Of a stretch of DNA of 64,000 bases, positions 17,707 through 26,672 are shown in pieces (position 1 is the first letter of the stretch; each line of letters begins with the position of its first letter). The position numbers were made by a program, and so were the translations under genes. The stretch is taken from contig NZ_CP043762.1 of NCBI RefSeq assembly GCF_008386395.1, positions 62,001 through 126,000 on the forward strand. The letters run 5' to 3'. Under the pieces are notes generated by a model, which had not been told where the DNA came from, made no database searches, and was given only the letters and a program-made list of their open reading frames with translations. The stretch is from Paenibacillus sp. 37 (GTDB taxonomy: Bacteria > Bacillota > Bacilli > Paenibacillales > Paenibacillaceae).

Positions 17707-18348
17707 CTAAAGTCTACGCTGCAATTGAACTCTCATACAATATTTTATTATAATGTCTCGATGTGATTCCCGTATATCTGTAAATTCTAATGCAATTTGA
17801 AGACCACTTTCAATTAAATTCTGATACACGAATCTCCCTCTAAAGGGAATTTCATGAGTGGAATCTCTTGTTTCGATAAATAATAATCCGTTGAGCCCTT
17901 CCGAATTGTATTCAAACAAATGTCCATCTTTTATAAATGAAAGCCCACCTCCACTTATATCCTTCGTGATATAACTTTTCATCGGATGATCACTTATTCC
18001 AACATCAAGTTTAAAACTCACGGTTGCAGGTACCCGAAAAAATTCTCTCTTTTGTACCGTTAATATGGAAACGTCCTCTGGAATGGAAAGCTGTAGCTCT
18101 ACTGGTTCACCTCTAGATTGGGAAAGAACACAAGTCTTGAATTGAAATTTTTCTCCTGATCCTCCTGCAAAATATATGTAAACCTCCTTCTTTACGAGTT
18201 TAGGTATCGATATCCGATGTTTAACCACAATGGAGCCAATTCGAAATGTCTCTGAATCAATAGCTTTGATTTGTGCAACCAACATATTACCTTGTTTGTC
18301 TTCAAGCTCCACGTATTGATCAACAAATAATGCATCAAGAGCAATCAT
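17707..18348 (-). CDS. PilZ-domain c-di-GMP binding protein (YcgR/YpfB-like)
   Basis: 213 residues from ATG 18348 with AGGAGGG upstream. The N-terminal 95 residues form a YcgR-N-like beta barrel (QYVELEDKQGNMLVAQIKAI). The PilZ domain follows with the RxxxR motif at R101-R105 (KREFFRVP) and DxSxxG at D130-G135 (KDISGGGLS), both needed for cyclic di-GMP binding. Family members slow the flagellar motor or control exopolysaccharide. No diguanylate cyclase or flagellar gene is nearby. Monocistronic, behind leader element 6. Confidence 0.88.
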   Translation of the reverse strand: MIALDALFVDQYVELEDKQGNMLVAQIKAIDSETFRIGSIVVKHRISIPKLVKKEVYIYFAGGSGEKFQFKTCVLSQSRGEPVELQLSIPEDVSILTVQKREFFRVPATVSFKLDVGISDHPMKSYITKDISGGGLSFIKDGHLFEYNSEGLNGLLFIETRDSTHEIPFRGRFVYQNLIESGLQIALEFTDIRESHRDIIIKYCMRVQLQRRL

Positions 18349-18383
18349 TATTTTTTGTCATCCCTCCTAAGTAGTTCGAAACG

Positions 18384-18479
18384 CAAAAAAAGCACGGCAG
18401 TCCTTTAGGACATGCGCGTGCTTCGCGTTAGATGTATTCATTTCTGATTCATTTTATCATAATCGGAAGAGACGGTAAA
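18384..18479 (-). promoter_or_regulatory. Leader-terminator element 6 (PilZ gene)
   Basis: -35-like TTTACC (18479-18474), 17-base spacer, -10-like TAAAAT, AATGAATACATC, CGCGAAGCACG, stem-loop with GTCC/GGAC inner pairing (18422-18391) and TTTTTTTGCG. The start codon is about 43 bases on. Confidence 0.78.
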
Positions 18480-18483
18480 CCTC

Positions 18484-19782
18484 TTAGAGAGAACAGATCT
18501 CTTTTGATTTTATAGGTATCGAAATAGTAAATGTGTTTCCATTGACTCTTGAATCAACAGTTATGCGACCATGATATCGTTTAATGATCCTCTGAACTAT
18601 ATATAAACCCAATCCAGAATGATGTCCTTTATCCTTTTTGGTACTGAATCCTTTTTCGAAGAGTTTATCAATTAAATCTTCAGGAATTGGAGGACCACTA
18701 CTGAATACTTTGAATAACAATCGATCATCTTCTAAGTAACCAGTCAGCTCTACTTTTCTTTCTTGCTCAGGTAGTGCTTTTACACTGTCAAAGGCGTTAT
18801 CAATCAGGTTACTTATTATTTTCACAAGATCAGTACTCTTCAAAAATTCGAGTTGCATGCTGCTAATCTCATGACTAAATGTAATATTATGGTTTGTAGC
18901 ATGTGTTATTTTAGCTTGTATCAAACCTGCTAGTGCCGGTGAATTAATATTGATCATATCATTGATAATTGTTACTTCTCCAATCATCTCAACAGTAAAC
19001 TTTCTAAGTTCCTCATATTGCTCAGTAGCTATAAGCGATTGAATAGTGAACATATGATTATTAAAGTCATGTCGTTGTTCCTTAACCGTCGTGAAGAGAA
19101 GATCCATGTTACTAAAAAATGCTGCCTCTTCAGATTGTAGCGCCATAATTTTGTTACTTGTGTAATTTCTCGATATAATTCCTAGTACAATCAATACCAG
19201 TACAGCAGAAATTCCAATCAGCAACTGTATTTTAAGAAGAAATGAGACCATGTAATTATTAATTTTGCTAATGTCCGATACTATACTAATGATCACGGGA
19301 TACCCAAGATGGAAATAGAAGTAAGCTTTAAGAATGGGTTTACGGTCCATTTCAGTTTCAAAGTTAAGGTCGTTTTTACCCTCATATGCCCTTCTCACGT
19401 AATCATAATCTTCTTCAATGTCATACTGGTAAGTACCGAAAAGGATTCCTTGATCATAATACTCTGTATCACCAATTTTCTGATGTTTCCTCTGTTGTTT
19501 AAGAAAGATGGATGGATCAAACACCGTTACCTCTCGTAATGAAGTTGACATTACATTCTGTTCAATTAAATTCTCTAATGACCTCCCCCCCCTATGTGAT
19601 AATTGAATAGAGATGCTAATGTTTAATGCTTCAGCTTTCATTTTTTCAACTTGCTCGTAAATTAGCGCTTCTCGAGTAGAGTTATAGTATGTCTGATTTA
19701 ATAGACCTAAAATAGTAAGTAGTAAAATAGCAATTATAAGAATGATTTTCACTTGCTTCGTTTTGAACAGAAAAGCCTTCAT
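18484..19782 (-). CDS. Orphan sensor histidine kinase (CitA/DcuS-like, Spo0B-type dimer domain)
   Basis: 432 residues, ATG 19782 with GGAGG upstream. Two membrane segments (about 13-30 and 185-203) enclose an extracellular sensor domain. The H-box is HDFNNH, in the context KEQRHDFNNHMFTIQSL, typical of the CitA/DcuS/AgrC-like class. The ATPase domain has an N-box (NLIDNAFDS) and G-box (GLGLYIV). The normal partner would be a response regulator, but none is adjacent: the upstream neighbour is the G5/3D protein and the downstream one the PilZ protein. The signal is unknown. Leader element 7 lies about 400 bases upstream. Confidence 0.85.
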   Translation of the reverse strand: MKAFLFKTKQVKIILIIAILLLTILGLLNQTYYNSTREALIYEQVEKMKAEALNISISIQLSHRGGRSLENLIEQNVMSTSLREVTVFDPSIFLKQQRKHQKIGDTEYYDQGILFGTYQYDIEEDYDYVRRAYEGKNDLNFETEMDRKPILKAYFYFHLGYPVIISIVSDISKINNYMVSFLLKIQLLIGISAVLVLIVLGIISRNYTSNKIMALQSEEAAFFSNMDLLFTTVKEQRHDFNNHMFTIQSLIATEQYEELRKFTVEMIGEVTIINDMININSPALAGLIQAKITHATNHNITFSHEISSMQLEFLKSTDLVKIISNLIDNAFDSVKALPEQERKVELTGYLEDDRLLFKVFSSGPPIPEDLIDKLFEKGFSTKKDKGHHSGLGLYIVQRIIKRYHGRITVDSRVNGNTFTISIPIKSKEICSL

Positions 19783-20184
19783 GTTGTTCCTCCAGCTTGA
19801 TTAAGTATACTTCTCTATCCTTATCGACACTATCCTCCATTATTTATTCAAGGATACTGAAAGATATGTACTAAAGTGATATTTTAAATTTAAATAACAC
19901 TTCTAAATTAGGCCTACTAGTTGCTTTCTATACTGATTAAACGGCAACAGCGTAATCCCTATCTATCTAATACGTAAAGACACTACTTAGACGCTTCTTA
20001 ATTGACCAATTAATTTATTGCTCATCTGTTTTTCTTGTAATCGAACAATTTAATTATTAAATGACTAAAACTCTCCACTATACATGTACTAGACTCCTTA
20101 GTATTTTTTATAATAGACGCTTTTCTCTCAGACCTACTATCAAAGTATCAAATTCAATTTGTATAGATTTAAAAGCAAATTCGA
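19783..20184. other. Intergenic between the histidine kinase and leader element 7
   Basis: AT-rich. On the minus strand a good AAGGAG precedes a six-residue frame (MYSGEF, then TAG) near 20080. No longer gene is supported. Confidence 0.4.
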
Positions 20185-20245
20185 ATAAAAAAAGCACGCA
20201 CCGCCCTTAAAGGACGATGAGTGCTTCGCATTTGTACGTTTTAAA
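20185..20245 (-). promoter_or_regulatory. Leader-terminator element 7 (no intact gene directly downstream)
   Basis: Minus strand: AATTAATTTAAAACG, AATGCGAAGCACTC, an imperfect stem-loop (20225-20193) and TTTTTTTATTCG. It may serve the histidine kinase 410 bases away or be left over from a lost small gene. Confidence 0.65.
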
Positions 20246-20312
20246 TTAATTGGAAAGCATCAAGAAAATGTTGAATTAAGGTTTAATTAATATATAACTC
20301 CTAATAACTAAG

Positions 20313-21326
20313 TTATTTTGGTTTATTCGGTCCAATTACGTATACCTTTTTGTTCTTTTGTCTACCAAAAAGTATCGCACTGTCGAGATTTTCAATAAAT
20401 ACGTCAATGATATTACCTTTTACCGCACTACCTGTATCCTCCGCTTTTCGATAGCCTACACCTTCAATGTACACCCACCAACCCATTGGTATTACACTTG
20501 GATCAACTGCAATTGTTCGACCTTCTTCCACTGTAGCTCCTGAAGCTGTAATACCATACTGTGGATGCCCTCGATCCTTACCAGTAGACTCAACACCTGC
20601 TGTAAATGCAGTTAATTCAACCTCTTCCAAAATAAATTTATATTCTACCGGTCTTTCCTCAATCGTGGTGATTTTTTTCTTGTTTTCTACGAGAACTATT
20701 GAACTCTCTTGTGGTTGATTGATATTATCATCTTCTGTAGCAGCTATATTTTCAATTACATCAGTATAGTTATACTCTACTTTAGGTTCAGGAACCCTTG
20801 TCCCTACAGCTATAACCTCTGGCGTGTAGGGATGGACCACTCTTCGTGAACGTTCGTGTTCTAACGATACTTGACCATTTTCTAACACTGTAGATCGACT
20901 AACTATCTCTTTCCCTGGTATCCCTTGTTGTATTACTTTTTCCTCACCAATAAACAGATCAGGATCATTATATTTTACTATTGTGTACGGGATCTCTTCT
21001 TCATATTCTTTTTCAGATTTCGCAAGCCGCGTAACTCTAATTTGTGTATTAGAGGTCAACTTTACCGTCGCAGCAGGCTCTACAAGGTCTTGATTACCTA
21101 ATCTAATATTTAGCTGTGTCAATACTTCTCCAACTGTTTCAGCGTGCGTATCCACTGTAGTATTGTGGTTGTCAGACATTACGACAACACGATATTTGGG
21201 TAGCTGCAAACCTCCAATATTCTGTTGCTTTTCTGTCTGGAGAATATACACCAAAGATGAGCCAGATAAGATAGGAACTGAAATTGCCAATGCTATTAGC
21301 CATTTTTTTGTTCTACGGTAATACAT
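20313..21326 (-). CDS. Cell-wall protein with DUF348, G5 and 3D domains (YabE-like)
   Basis: 337 residues from ATG 21326 with AAGGAG upstream. One N-terminal membrane segment (WLIALAISVPILSGSSLVYI) is followed by a ubiquitin-like DUF348 region (residues about 45-110). A G5 domain (about 135-250, with IPYTIVKYNDPDLFIGEEKV and ITTIEERPVEYKF) comes next. The C-terminal 3D domain has RTIAVDPSVIPMGWWVYIEG and EDTGSAVKGNIIDVFI, with the three catalytic-site aspartates. Relatives such as YabE and YocH are murein-degrading enzymes of the MltA-like fold. It may open the wall for secretion or conjugation. Monocistronic, behind leader element 9. Confidence 0.88.
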   Translation of the reverse strand: MYYRRTKKWLIALAISVPILSGSSLVYILQTEKQQNIGGLQLPKYRVVVMSDNHNTTVDTHAETVGEVLTQLNIRLGNQDLVEPAATVKLTSNTQIRVTRLAKSEKEYEEEIPYTIVKYNDPDLFIGEEKVIQQGIPGKEIVSRSTVLENGQVSLEHERSRRVVHPYTPEVIAVGTRVPEPKVEYNYTDVIENIAATEDDNINQPQESSIVLVENKKKITTIEERPVEYKFILEEVELTAFTAGVESTGKDRGHPQYGITASGATVEEGRTIAVDPSVIPMGWWVYIEGVGYRKAEDTGSAVKGNIIDVFIENLDSAILFGRQKNKKVYVIGPNKPK

Positions 21327-21348
21327 AAAGTCACTCCTTCAATATAAA

Positions 21349-21445
21349 TAAAAAAGCACCAAACCGCTTTTTAGAGCAGTCTGGTGCTTCCAGATTCAAG
21401 ATATTTAATTAATCTTAGTATAAAGTACAACCATCAGTCAGACAA
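21349..21445 (-). promoter_or_regulatory. Leader-terminator element 9 (G5/3D protein)
   Basis: -35 TTGTCT (21445-21440), 17-base spacer, TATACT (21422-21417), TTAATTAAATATC, CTGGAAGCACC, stem-loop (21388-21355) and TTTTTTATTT. The start codon is 28 bases on. It is back to back with element 8 on the other strand. Confidence 0.82.
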
Positions 21446-21458
21446 GCCTAAATACTCT

Positions 21459-21559
21459 TTGAGCATCTGAGTTTAATATGATAGAATTGAATGAAATAAA
21501 TACGTTGAAATGTGGAAGCACCACTATAACCTCTAAGGTTTATAGTGGTGCTTTTTTTG
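21459..21559 (+). promoter_or_regulatory. Leader-terminator element 8 (plus strand, small membrane protein)
   Basis: The only plus-strand copy. -35 TTGAGC (21459-21464), 17-base spacer, -10 TAGAAT (21482-21487), AATAAATACG, TGTGGAAGCACC, near-perfect stem-loop (21517-21552) and TTTTTTTG. It is followed by GGGAGG and a two-codon frame (ATG GAT TAA, 21584-21592) before the membrane protein gene. Confidence 0.82.
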
Positions 21560-21650
21560 TCTTTAGAAAGGGAGGATAAAACAATGGATTAATTCGGACA
21601 ACGACGGTCCATCTAATTCTAAGAATTCAAAATAAGGAGTGTTGTTCATT

Positions 21651-22076
21651 ATGGATGCCAACTGGCCAATAGCTATAATTTTATGTTTATTAATTGTATT
21701 AAGCTTGATTTCTCTGGTAATTTTAAAAAAAGTAGAACTTCGGATGTACTTTATAGACACTGCCCTTATCACAGTATGTTTGGCCTTCTGTGCCGTAGCA
21801 TACTTTACAGCATTTGAAGCATTTTTTATTGGGATAATAGTCTATGTATTTAGATTGACAAATAGTGATAATATTATTAAATTTGTTTTTCTGTTTTCAG
21901 GATTAATCATTGGCTATTTTACGGGGAATGACTTTTATACAAACACTTCTATCTTGATATTAGCCATATTTATTATTATACGCTTGGTGGAGTCTATCGT
22001 TGAAATAAGTCTCTATACTCCAAATTCTGAGCCAATTACAGAGCTAGACATGCAGTCTAAGAAGTCAGATGACTAG
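21651..22076 (+). CDS. Small integral membrane protein, unknown function
   Basis: 141 residues from ATG 21651, with AAGGAG 11 bases upstream; a GTG four codons earlier overlaps that site. About four hydrophobic segments (WPIAIILCLLIVLSLISLVI; TALITVCLAFCAVAYFTAF; FVFLFSGLIIGYF; ILILAIFIIIRLV) and a hydrophilic tail. No family recognised. The only plus-strand gene between 4.5 and 50 kb, carrying its own leader element. Confidence 0.65.
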   Translation: MDANWPIAIILCLLIVLSLISLVILKKVELRMYFIDTALITVCLAFCAVAYFTAFEAFFIGIIVYVFRLTNSDNIIKFVFLFSGLIIGYFTGNDFYTNTSILILAIFIIIRLVESIVEISLYTPNSEPITELDMQSKKSDD

Positions 22077-22091
22077 AAAAAAAGAATTATA

Positions 22092-22113
22092 GAGAGGCGT
22101 TATCATGCCTCTC
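22092..22113 (+). terminator. Hairpin after the small membrane protein gene
   Basis: GAGAGGC pairs with GCCTCTC around TTATCAT. The T-run is short (ACTTTG). It lies 15 bases past the stop codon. Confidence 0.5.
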
Positions 22114-22222
22114 ACTTTGAACTCACATGAAACTATATTTCATTAATGATATTTCAACTCATATCAATTCGATTTAGATGCGTTCAGTTCATATCCTTCA
22201 TTGCTGTTGAGTTGTTAATCAT

Positions 22223-23179
22223 CTAAGGATGAGGGGTCTCTTGCAAATAAACACTTGATTGGCCGATAGAATCTAAAGGAACATTCATGGTTGCCATAGC
22301 CAGTTTCTTTTGTTCATCGTTAACGTGAGTATAAATCATTGTAGTCTCTATTGATGAATGGCCCATAAGTTCCTTTACGACTCGTATATCAATTCCATTT
22401 TTGAGAAGCATCGTAGCAAATGAGTGTCTTAGCTTGTGACAAGATAGTTTCATATCACTTACATTTGGATTACTCTTTTTGAATGCTTCAAATGTTTGAT
22501 TAACTAGCTTTTGAATCTGTCTGATCGAGAGTCTTCTCCCTTTTTGAGATACAAAGAATGCATCTTCCCTAAGGCTATAAGGCGAAATCCTCTCTTTTTC
22601 AACTTCTAGTAGGTAGTCTAGTAAAACGTCTGGAACGGGTATTTCATTCCATTTTCTACCCTTACCAAACACTTCTATTACTCCTTTAGTCTTTTTCAGG
22701 TCTTTTAAATTCAACCGGTGAACTTCCCCTACCCGTAATCCACAGTAAGCCATAAGTAAGAATATAGCTATGTTTCTGTTTCGGTAACGCCCTTCGATAA
22801 ATTTAAGGCTCTCTGTGAGATCCTCTTCCTCAAGATACACGGGCTTCTTATTTTTTTCCGTTTTGGACTTTTTCACTTCTGCAGCCGGATTTTTAGAAGC
22901 AAGCTCAAAATCCATTAATGCGGTATAAAATGTCCTGATAGCGGAAAGAGTTCTGTTCCGTGTTATATCGGCTGCTGCTTGTTTATCATTTAGAAACTCC
23001 ATAATATGCAATTTCCCTACCTCCTGGGGCGGGGAACCGTTTAATGAGTCTAGAAAGGTCAAACACTCTCTCATATATTCTTTCTGTGTTGAGGCGGTGT
23101 ATCCGGATTGCTTCAGGTATATTCGAAAAGCTCGAATCTGCTCACTATACAAATCCTCGAGCTCATAAGGATTACTCAT
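22223..23179 (-). CDS. Tyrosine recombinase (XerC/XerD-like integrase)
   Basis: 318 residues from ATG 23179, with GGAGGG eight bases upstream; the more distal start lacks a site. An N-terminal SAM-like core-binding domain ([20 protein letters not shown]) precedes the catalytic domain with Arg ([13 protein letters not shown]), the HxxR box ([13 protein letters not shown]), the GHSS loop and the nucleophilic Tyr (TMIYTHVN). It should cut and rejoin DNA at short inverted sites. It could be the integrase or resolvase of this segment. The 1.5-kb AT-rich region upstream holds long inverted repeats that are candidate sites. No excisionase seen. Confidence 0.9.
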   Translation of the reverse strand: MSNPYELEDLYSEQIRAFRIYLKQSGYTASTQKEYMRECLTFLDSLNGSPPQEVGKLHIMEFLNDKQAAADITRNRTLSAIRTFYTALMDFELASKNPAAEVKKSKTEKNKKPVYLEEEDLTESLKFIEGRYRNRNIAIFLLMAYCGLRVGEVHRLNLKDLKKTKGVIEVFGKGRKWNEIPVPDVLLDYLLEVEKERISPYSLREDAFFVSQKGRRLSIRQIQKLVNQTFEAFKKSNPNVSDMKLSCHKLRHSFATMLLKNGIDIRVVKELMGHSSIETTMIYTHVNDEQKKLAMATMNVPLDSIGQSSVYLQETPHP

Positions 23180-23561
23180 TAACTTTCCCTCCAAACATTA
23201 ATCTCTTAATCAAATTCAAAATACATCTATAGAAGTAAGTAAATTATAAATAATAAAAAAATATCTATTTATGTTGATAACTTTCATTAATATAAAACTT
23301 ATGAAGATTGAAATTCACATACAACTTCCCATTATCAGTAGTAAAATTGCCTTTAAACTTAAAGGGCGCAAAATATGGATTTGGCGCTCTTTATTATAGC
23401 ACATATGTTCCTGAAATATTGCTTTTTCCCCCTTAAAGTACTCAACATTAAGTTATCATCAGCGCTATATTCATGCTTTCTAACTGCTTTAAAATTCTTC
23501 AGAGACTTTAAAGCAGTTAGTCTAGCACATTATAAGGACGTAATGAAACATTCTTATCTAT

Positions 23562-23596
23562 TTTGGTTTACATAATATATATTACTGTAAACCAAA
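23562..23596. repeat. 35-bp near-perfect palindrome near the recombinase gene
   Basis: Arms TTTGGTTTACA and TGTAAACCAAA flank the self-complementary centre TAATATATATTA plus one extra C. Possible recombination or regulator site. Confidence 0.75.
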
Positions 23597-23702
23597 GTCA
23601 GTACTAGTATTCCCATTTACATTCTAAAAAACGAATTAGAGTAATGTCATAATAGTTAACTGAATACTTTTGTGTTTAGTTAATTAAATATATTACTGTT
23701 AC

Positions 23703-23764
23703 GTATTCAGTCATATATTAAGTAAAATTTAAAAAAACATATTACTTAATATATGACTAAATAC
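23703..23764. repeat. Long inverted repeat (23-bp arms, one mismatch)
   Basis: Left arm 23703-23725 and right arm 23742-23764; the inner 17 bases (AGTCATATATTAAGTAA and its complement) match perfectly around a 16-base A/T spacer. Related CTGAATACTTTTGTG and CTAAATACTTTTGTA words also recur directly (about 23660 and 23757). Confidence 0.75.
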
Positions 23765-24617
23765 TTTTGTAATACATTATTTGGATGAGAAAAAAGAGGT
23801 AGTCCATGTGAGGTTTAGAAACAAAAGAAAAAGTCACCTACGAACTTTAACATAGTCAGAAAAAGATTTTACTTACTGTTTATCCAAACTAATTCAAGAA
23901 AATTGACCATACATTACCCTTTTATACTTCGCACGCACCAAAATTCAATAAACTGTATCAAAAAAATAGATTGTTACTTGGGATAAAACCAAATAAAGGT
24001 GCACACTGTTATATCCGCAGCGTGTACCATTTCTAGATAATTCTATTCATAGGATGAATTAGCTCAATTGCATTAAATCAGATGAGAATTTTCTTCTTCA
24101 ATTGTTAATACTACAACTTAAACCGTATGTGTTAAGTTATTTAGGATTATTTTCAAGAAACCTAATTGTGAATTCATTCTGAAAAATTCTAAAGTGTGAT
24201 ATATAAATTATTGTAATAGTATCAACTGTTGAAGAACAACAAACCCTAGATAAGGTTTTTCTCATTTTCGTTACTGCTCTTTCATTGAATCTCTAATCTG
24301 TTTTACAAATATATGTATTCAACAGAGACATTTTCAGCATAGCGGTTTTTTTTATATCTTAGAACTTACTCTCTGAATTGGTACGGATATAATGTTTTTC
24401 ACTCAAGAAAGAACCTGAACATTATCAAGTTCCATCTTGAAAATATTGAACACATGAAATAGAAATTCTTATGAAAACAATACGTTTTAAAAGGATACAA
24501 TCATGGTTGGTTGACCCATACCTACTAAATGTCTTGACTAATATTTGTATGTAAATATTCAGTTCAATTAAATTGTTTCTCCATTTGTGTTTAAAAGAAG
24601 CGACGAATACAATAAAA
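23765..24617. other. AT-rich intergenic region, no supported gene
   Basis: A minus-strand hairpin at about 23999-24029 (GGTACACGCTG with CAGTGTGCACC, then TTTATTTGGTTTT) is preceded by CCTATGAATAGAAT, so it may be a decayed leader element. It is followed by a 13-residue frame with an AAAAGGG site. A 66-residue frame at 23375-23575 just outside has no ribosome binding site. Confidence 0.4.
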
Positions 24618-24667
24618 AAGCATGCTTGCTAATTCATTCTTTCCTAGAATTTAGTCATAAACATGCT
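24618..24667 (-). terminator. Likely terminator of the XRE/ImmA/PIN unit
   Basis: AAGCATG pairs with CATGCTT with imperfect inner pairing, followed by TTTTTTATTG on the minus strand just past the stop at 24681. Confidence 0.5.
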
Positions 24668-24680
24668 TGGGATATATATT

Positions 24681-25430
24681 TTAATTATATGGACTATAAG
24701 GTGTTGGTTTACCAGTGCTTTTTATAATTTCTGATTTATATAAATTATCCATAAGTTGATAGAAATCTCCCCATTGGGGATTATTCTCTTTCTCTTTTTT
24801 TGTAAGACAATACAAGTACTTATACATCATTTTCAAACCATTGACCTTGTCAGGTTCTACCATTTCCATTCGTCGTAAATAATACAAGAGTTCATAAATT
24901 TCAATTGCCCCGACACTTGCTAGCCCAATCTTTTCTTTGATTGGTGATTCCAAAAGTCTCAACGCTCTTGAATCATGCGAAGCAAAGAAATTGAGAGGTT
25001 TTGTAGCAATATAGGCTAAAGATTTAACTTCACCCCTATCATCAGCGTTATCTAACTCAGGTTCATAGGCAGTATGGGCGGCAATTACTTTTTCCACTGA
25101 CTTTCTATAAACTTCTTTATTGGTGTCAAATTCGCTATCATCCATAACAATAAGATTCCCTTGATCTCTTCGATTTTCTGCATATTTTTTTGATTCGCCG
25201 CTTACAAGCTCATTAAATACTGATGCATGAATCGATAAATAGGGGAAAGTAACAAAAAGTGGGTCAAGCCAATATTTTTTAAATGCACTAAAAGTAATAG
25301 CCATTGAACCTTTAACTGTATTTGAACGATCAAAAGGAATAAAGAAGTTAGCATCCAGCGGAATCTGTTGAGCAAAATTGTGAATTAGCGAAACAAGAGC
25401 AGGGTTCTGATCCGTAACATTGACTTTCAA
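24681..25430 (-). CDS. PIN-like domain protein, candidate toxin of a three-gene unit
   Basis: 249 residues, TTG start at 25430 inside GAGGAGGAAGATTG, overlapping the stop of the ImmA-like gene by four bases. Acidic residues are spaced as in PIN nucleases: DANFF near residue 27, SVFNELVSG near 70, DDRGEVKSLAYIA near 130 and ASHDSRALRLLE near 150. PIN-like partners (for example DUF4411) are known next to XRE plus COG2856 genes in proposed toxin-antitoxin or defence units. The nuclease assignment is by motif spacing only; the protein could be an unrelated effector. Confidence 0.55.
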   Translation of the reverse strand: MKVNVTDQNPALVSLIHNFAQQIPLDANFFIPFDRSNTVKGSMAITFSAFKKYWLDPLFVTFPYLSIHASVFNELVSGESKKYAENRRDQGNLIVMDDSEFDTNKEVYRKSVEKVIAAHTAYEPELDNADDRGEVKSLAYIATKPLNFFASHDSRALRLLESPIKEKIGLASVGAIEIYELLYYLRRMEMVEPDKVNGLKMMYKYLYCLTKKEKENNPQWGDFYQLMDNLYKSEIIKSTGKPTPYSPYN

Positions 25431-26296
25431 TCTTCTTCCTCCTCAAACAAGAGGGCCAGATCATCATCTTCGGAGTCAGCTTTTTCCATTAGCTTGTAGT
25501 CATCTAATGATTTTCCAAATAGAGAAAGATCGTCTGATAGTTCACTAAGGGAAACTTTTCCTTCTTCATAATTCTCAATCAGTTTTCCTAAATTCTCTCC
25601 TTCTACTCCAAATAGATTAGTTCTGGAATTTAGTTGCTGGAAAGTCTTTAAGTTTATATTAGCACCAAGAGTATAATAAATGCCTTCAGGATCTCTTGCA
25701 TCAATTTTTAATAGGTTTTCAAGGGTGGCTTTCGATATTGCTCCAGCTTCTAGTAAACGACGAACGATTGCTTTAAAAGGTAATCGGTAATCACAATGAA
25801 CCTCGGCAATTAAGCGCAGCAGTGCATTCGTGCTCCATCCTTTTAAGTCATGATTTCCTCTGTTTTTTTCCTTAATTTCATGTATAAGTTTTTCTGTAGG
25901 AAGTAGGAACTCTGCTGCAAATCGGTTTGCTTTCAATTCTCTGATGTCACTTGAATGATCAAGTCCTCTACATAAAACAAAAGGATCAGAAGATTCAAAG
26001 TGATGATAAAGTTCATGAGCTAGTGCAAAAATTTGCTTATCCCAATAATCCGTTGTATTCAAACCGATATAGCATATTGAGTACCCATCTTCTTCTTTAG
26101 AAGAGAGATATAGAGCTGCAAGAGGATTATCAGATTCATTTTCTTCATTTGAAAAGGGGATTTGTATCAATTGAATGCCTAATGTCCGTAAAACTTTAAA
26201 AAGATTATCACCTAATGGTCCCATGCCAAGTTCCAACATTCTACGTTTTTCTTTAGCAAGTTCTTCAATAGTATAAAGATCTTCTGTTGTTAACAC
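25427..26296 (-). CDS. ImmA/IrrE-family zinc metallopeptidase
   Basis: 289 residues, GTG start at 26296 overlapping the end of the XRE gene by seven bases, with AGGAGAGG upstream. The zinc motif HExxH is H94-E-L-Y-H98, in the context IFALAHELYHHFE. A third ligand region with ELKANRFAAEFLLP follows, as in COG2856 proteins. Family members cleave partner repressors, such as ImmR in ICEBs1, to switch on mobile elements, or act as regulators of toxins. Here the partner should be the upstream XRE protein. The acidic tail (SEDDDLALLFEEEED) is a regulatory extra. Confidence 0.88.
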   Translation of the reverse strand: MLTTEDLYTIEELAKEKRRMLELGMGPLGDNLFKVLRTLGIQLIQIPFSNEENESDNPLAALYLSSKEEDGYSICYIGLNTTDYWDKQIFALAHELYHHFESSDPFVLCRGLDHSSDIRELKANRFAAEFLLPTEKLIHEIKEKNRGNHDLKGWSTNALLRLIAEVHCDYRLPFKAIVRRLLEAGAISKATLENLLKIDARDPEGIYYTLGANINLKTFQQLNSRTNLFGVEGENLGKLIENYEEGKVSLSELSDDLSLFGKSLDDYKLMEKADSEDDDLALLFEEEED

Positions 26297-26652
26297 GAAG
26301 TCATTTCCTCTCCTTGACTTTTTCTCAGACGGTCATGTTTTCTGAGGCAAAGCATCATAGAAATCATCTTGTCAAAGTTTACACGTTCGTTTTCTGTCGT
26401 TGCGCTCCCCATCATTGCTAGGAACACCTTTTTTTCATCCGGATTTTCCTCAATATCTTTTAAAGAAAAGCTTAAGGCTTCCATGAGCGTATTCATTTGT
26501 TCAATGCTTGGATAAAAACGGCCGTTCTCTATGCGACTTAATGTATCTTTGTTAATATTGGTCTCCCTGCTCAATTCCTCTAAAGTGATTTTTCGTACAT
26601 TTTTTCGTTTATGATGTATAATCCCAGAAATTTTTGTAAGTGAGATACTCAT
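26290..26652 (-). CDS. XRE-family HTH repressor
   Basis: 120 residues from ATG 26652 with GGAGGG upstream. The helix-turn-helix sits at residues 19-60 (ITLEELSRETNINKDTLSRI, then ENGRFYPSIEQM). The C-terminal half (KVFLAMMGSATTENERVNFD) may be the region recognised by the protease. It heads the three-gene unit and is probably autoregulatory: a sigma-A type promoter and a long palindrome lie just upstream. Confidence 0.85.
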   Translation of the reverse strand: MSISLTKISGIIHHKRKNVRKITLEELSRETNINKDTLSRIENGRFYPSIEQMNTLMEALSFSLKDIEENPDEKKVFLAMMGSATTENERVNFDKMISMMLCLRKHDRLRKSQGEEMTSC

Positions 26653-26672
26653 ATTTTAGATCCCTCCAACTG

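Noticed and set aside
23375..23575. 66-residue plus-strand frame near the recombinase
   Set aside because: No ribosome binding site; hydrophobic composition expected from AT-rich DNA.
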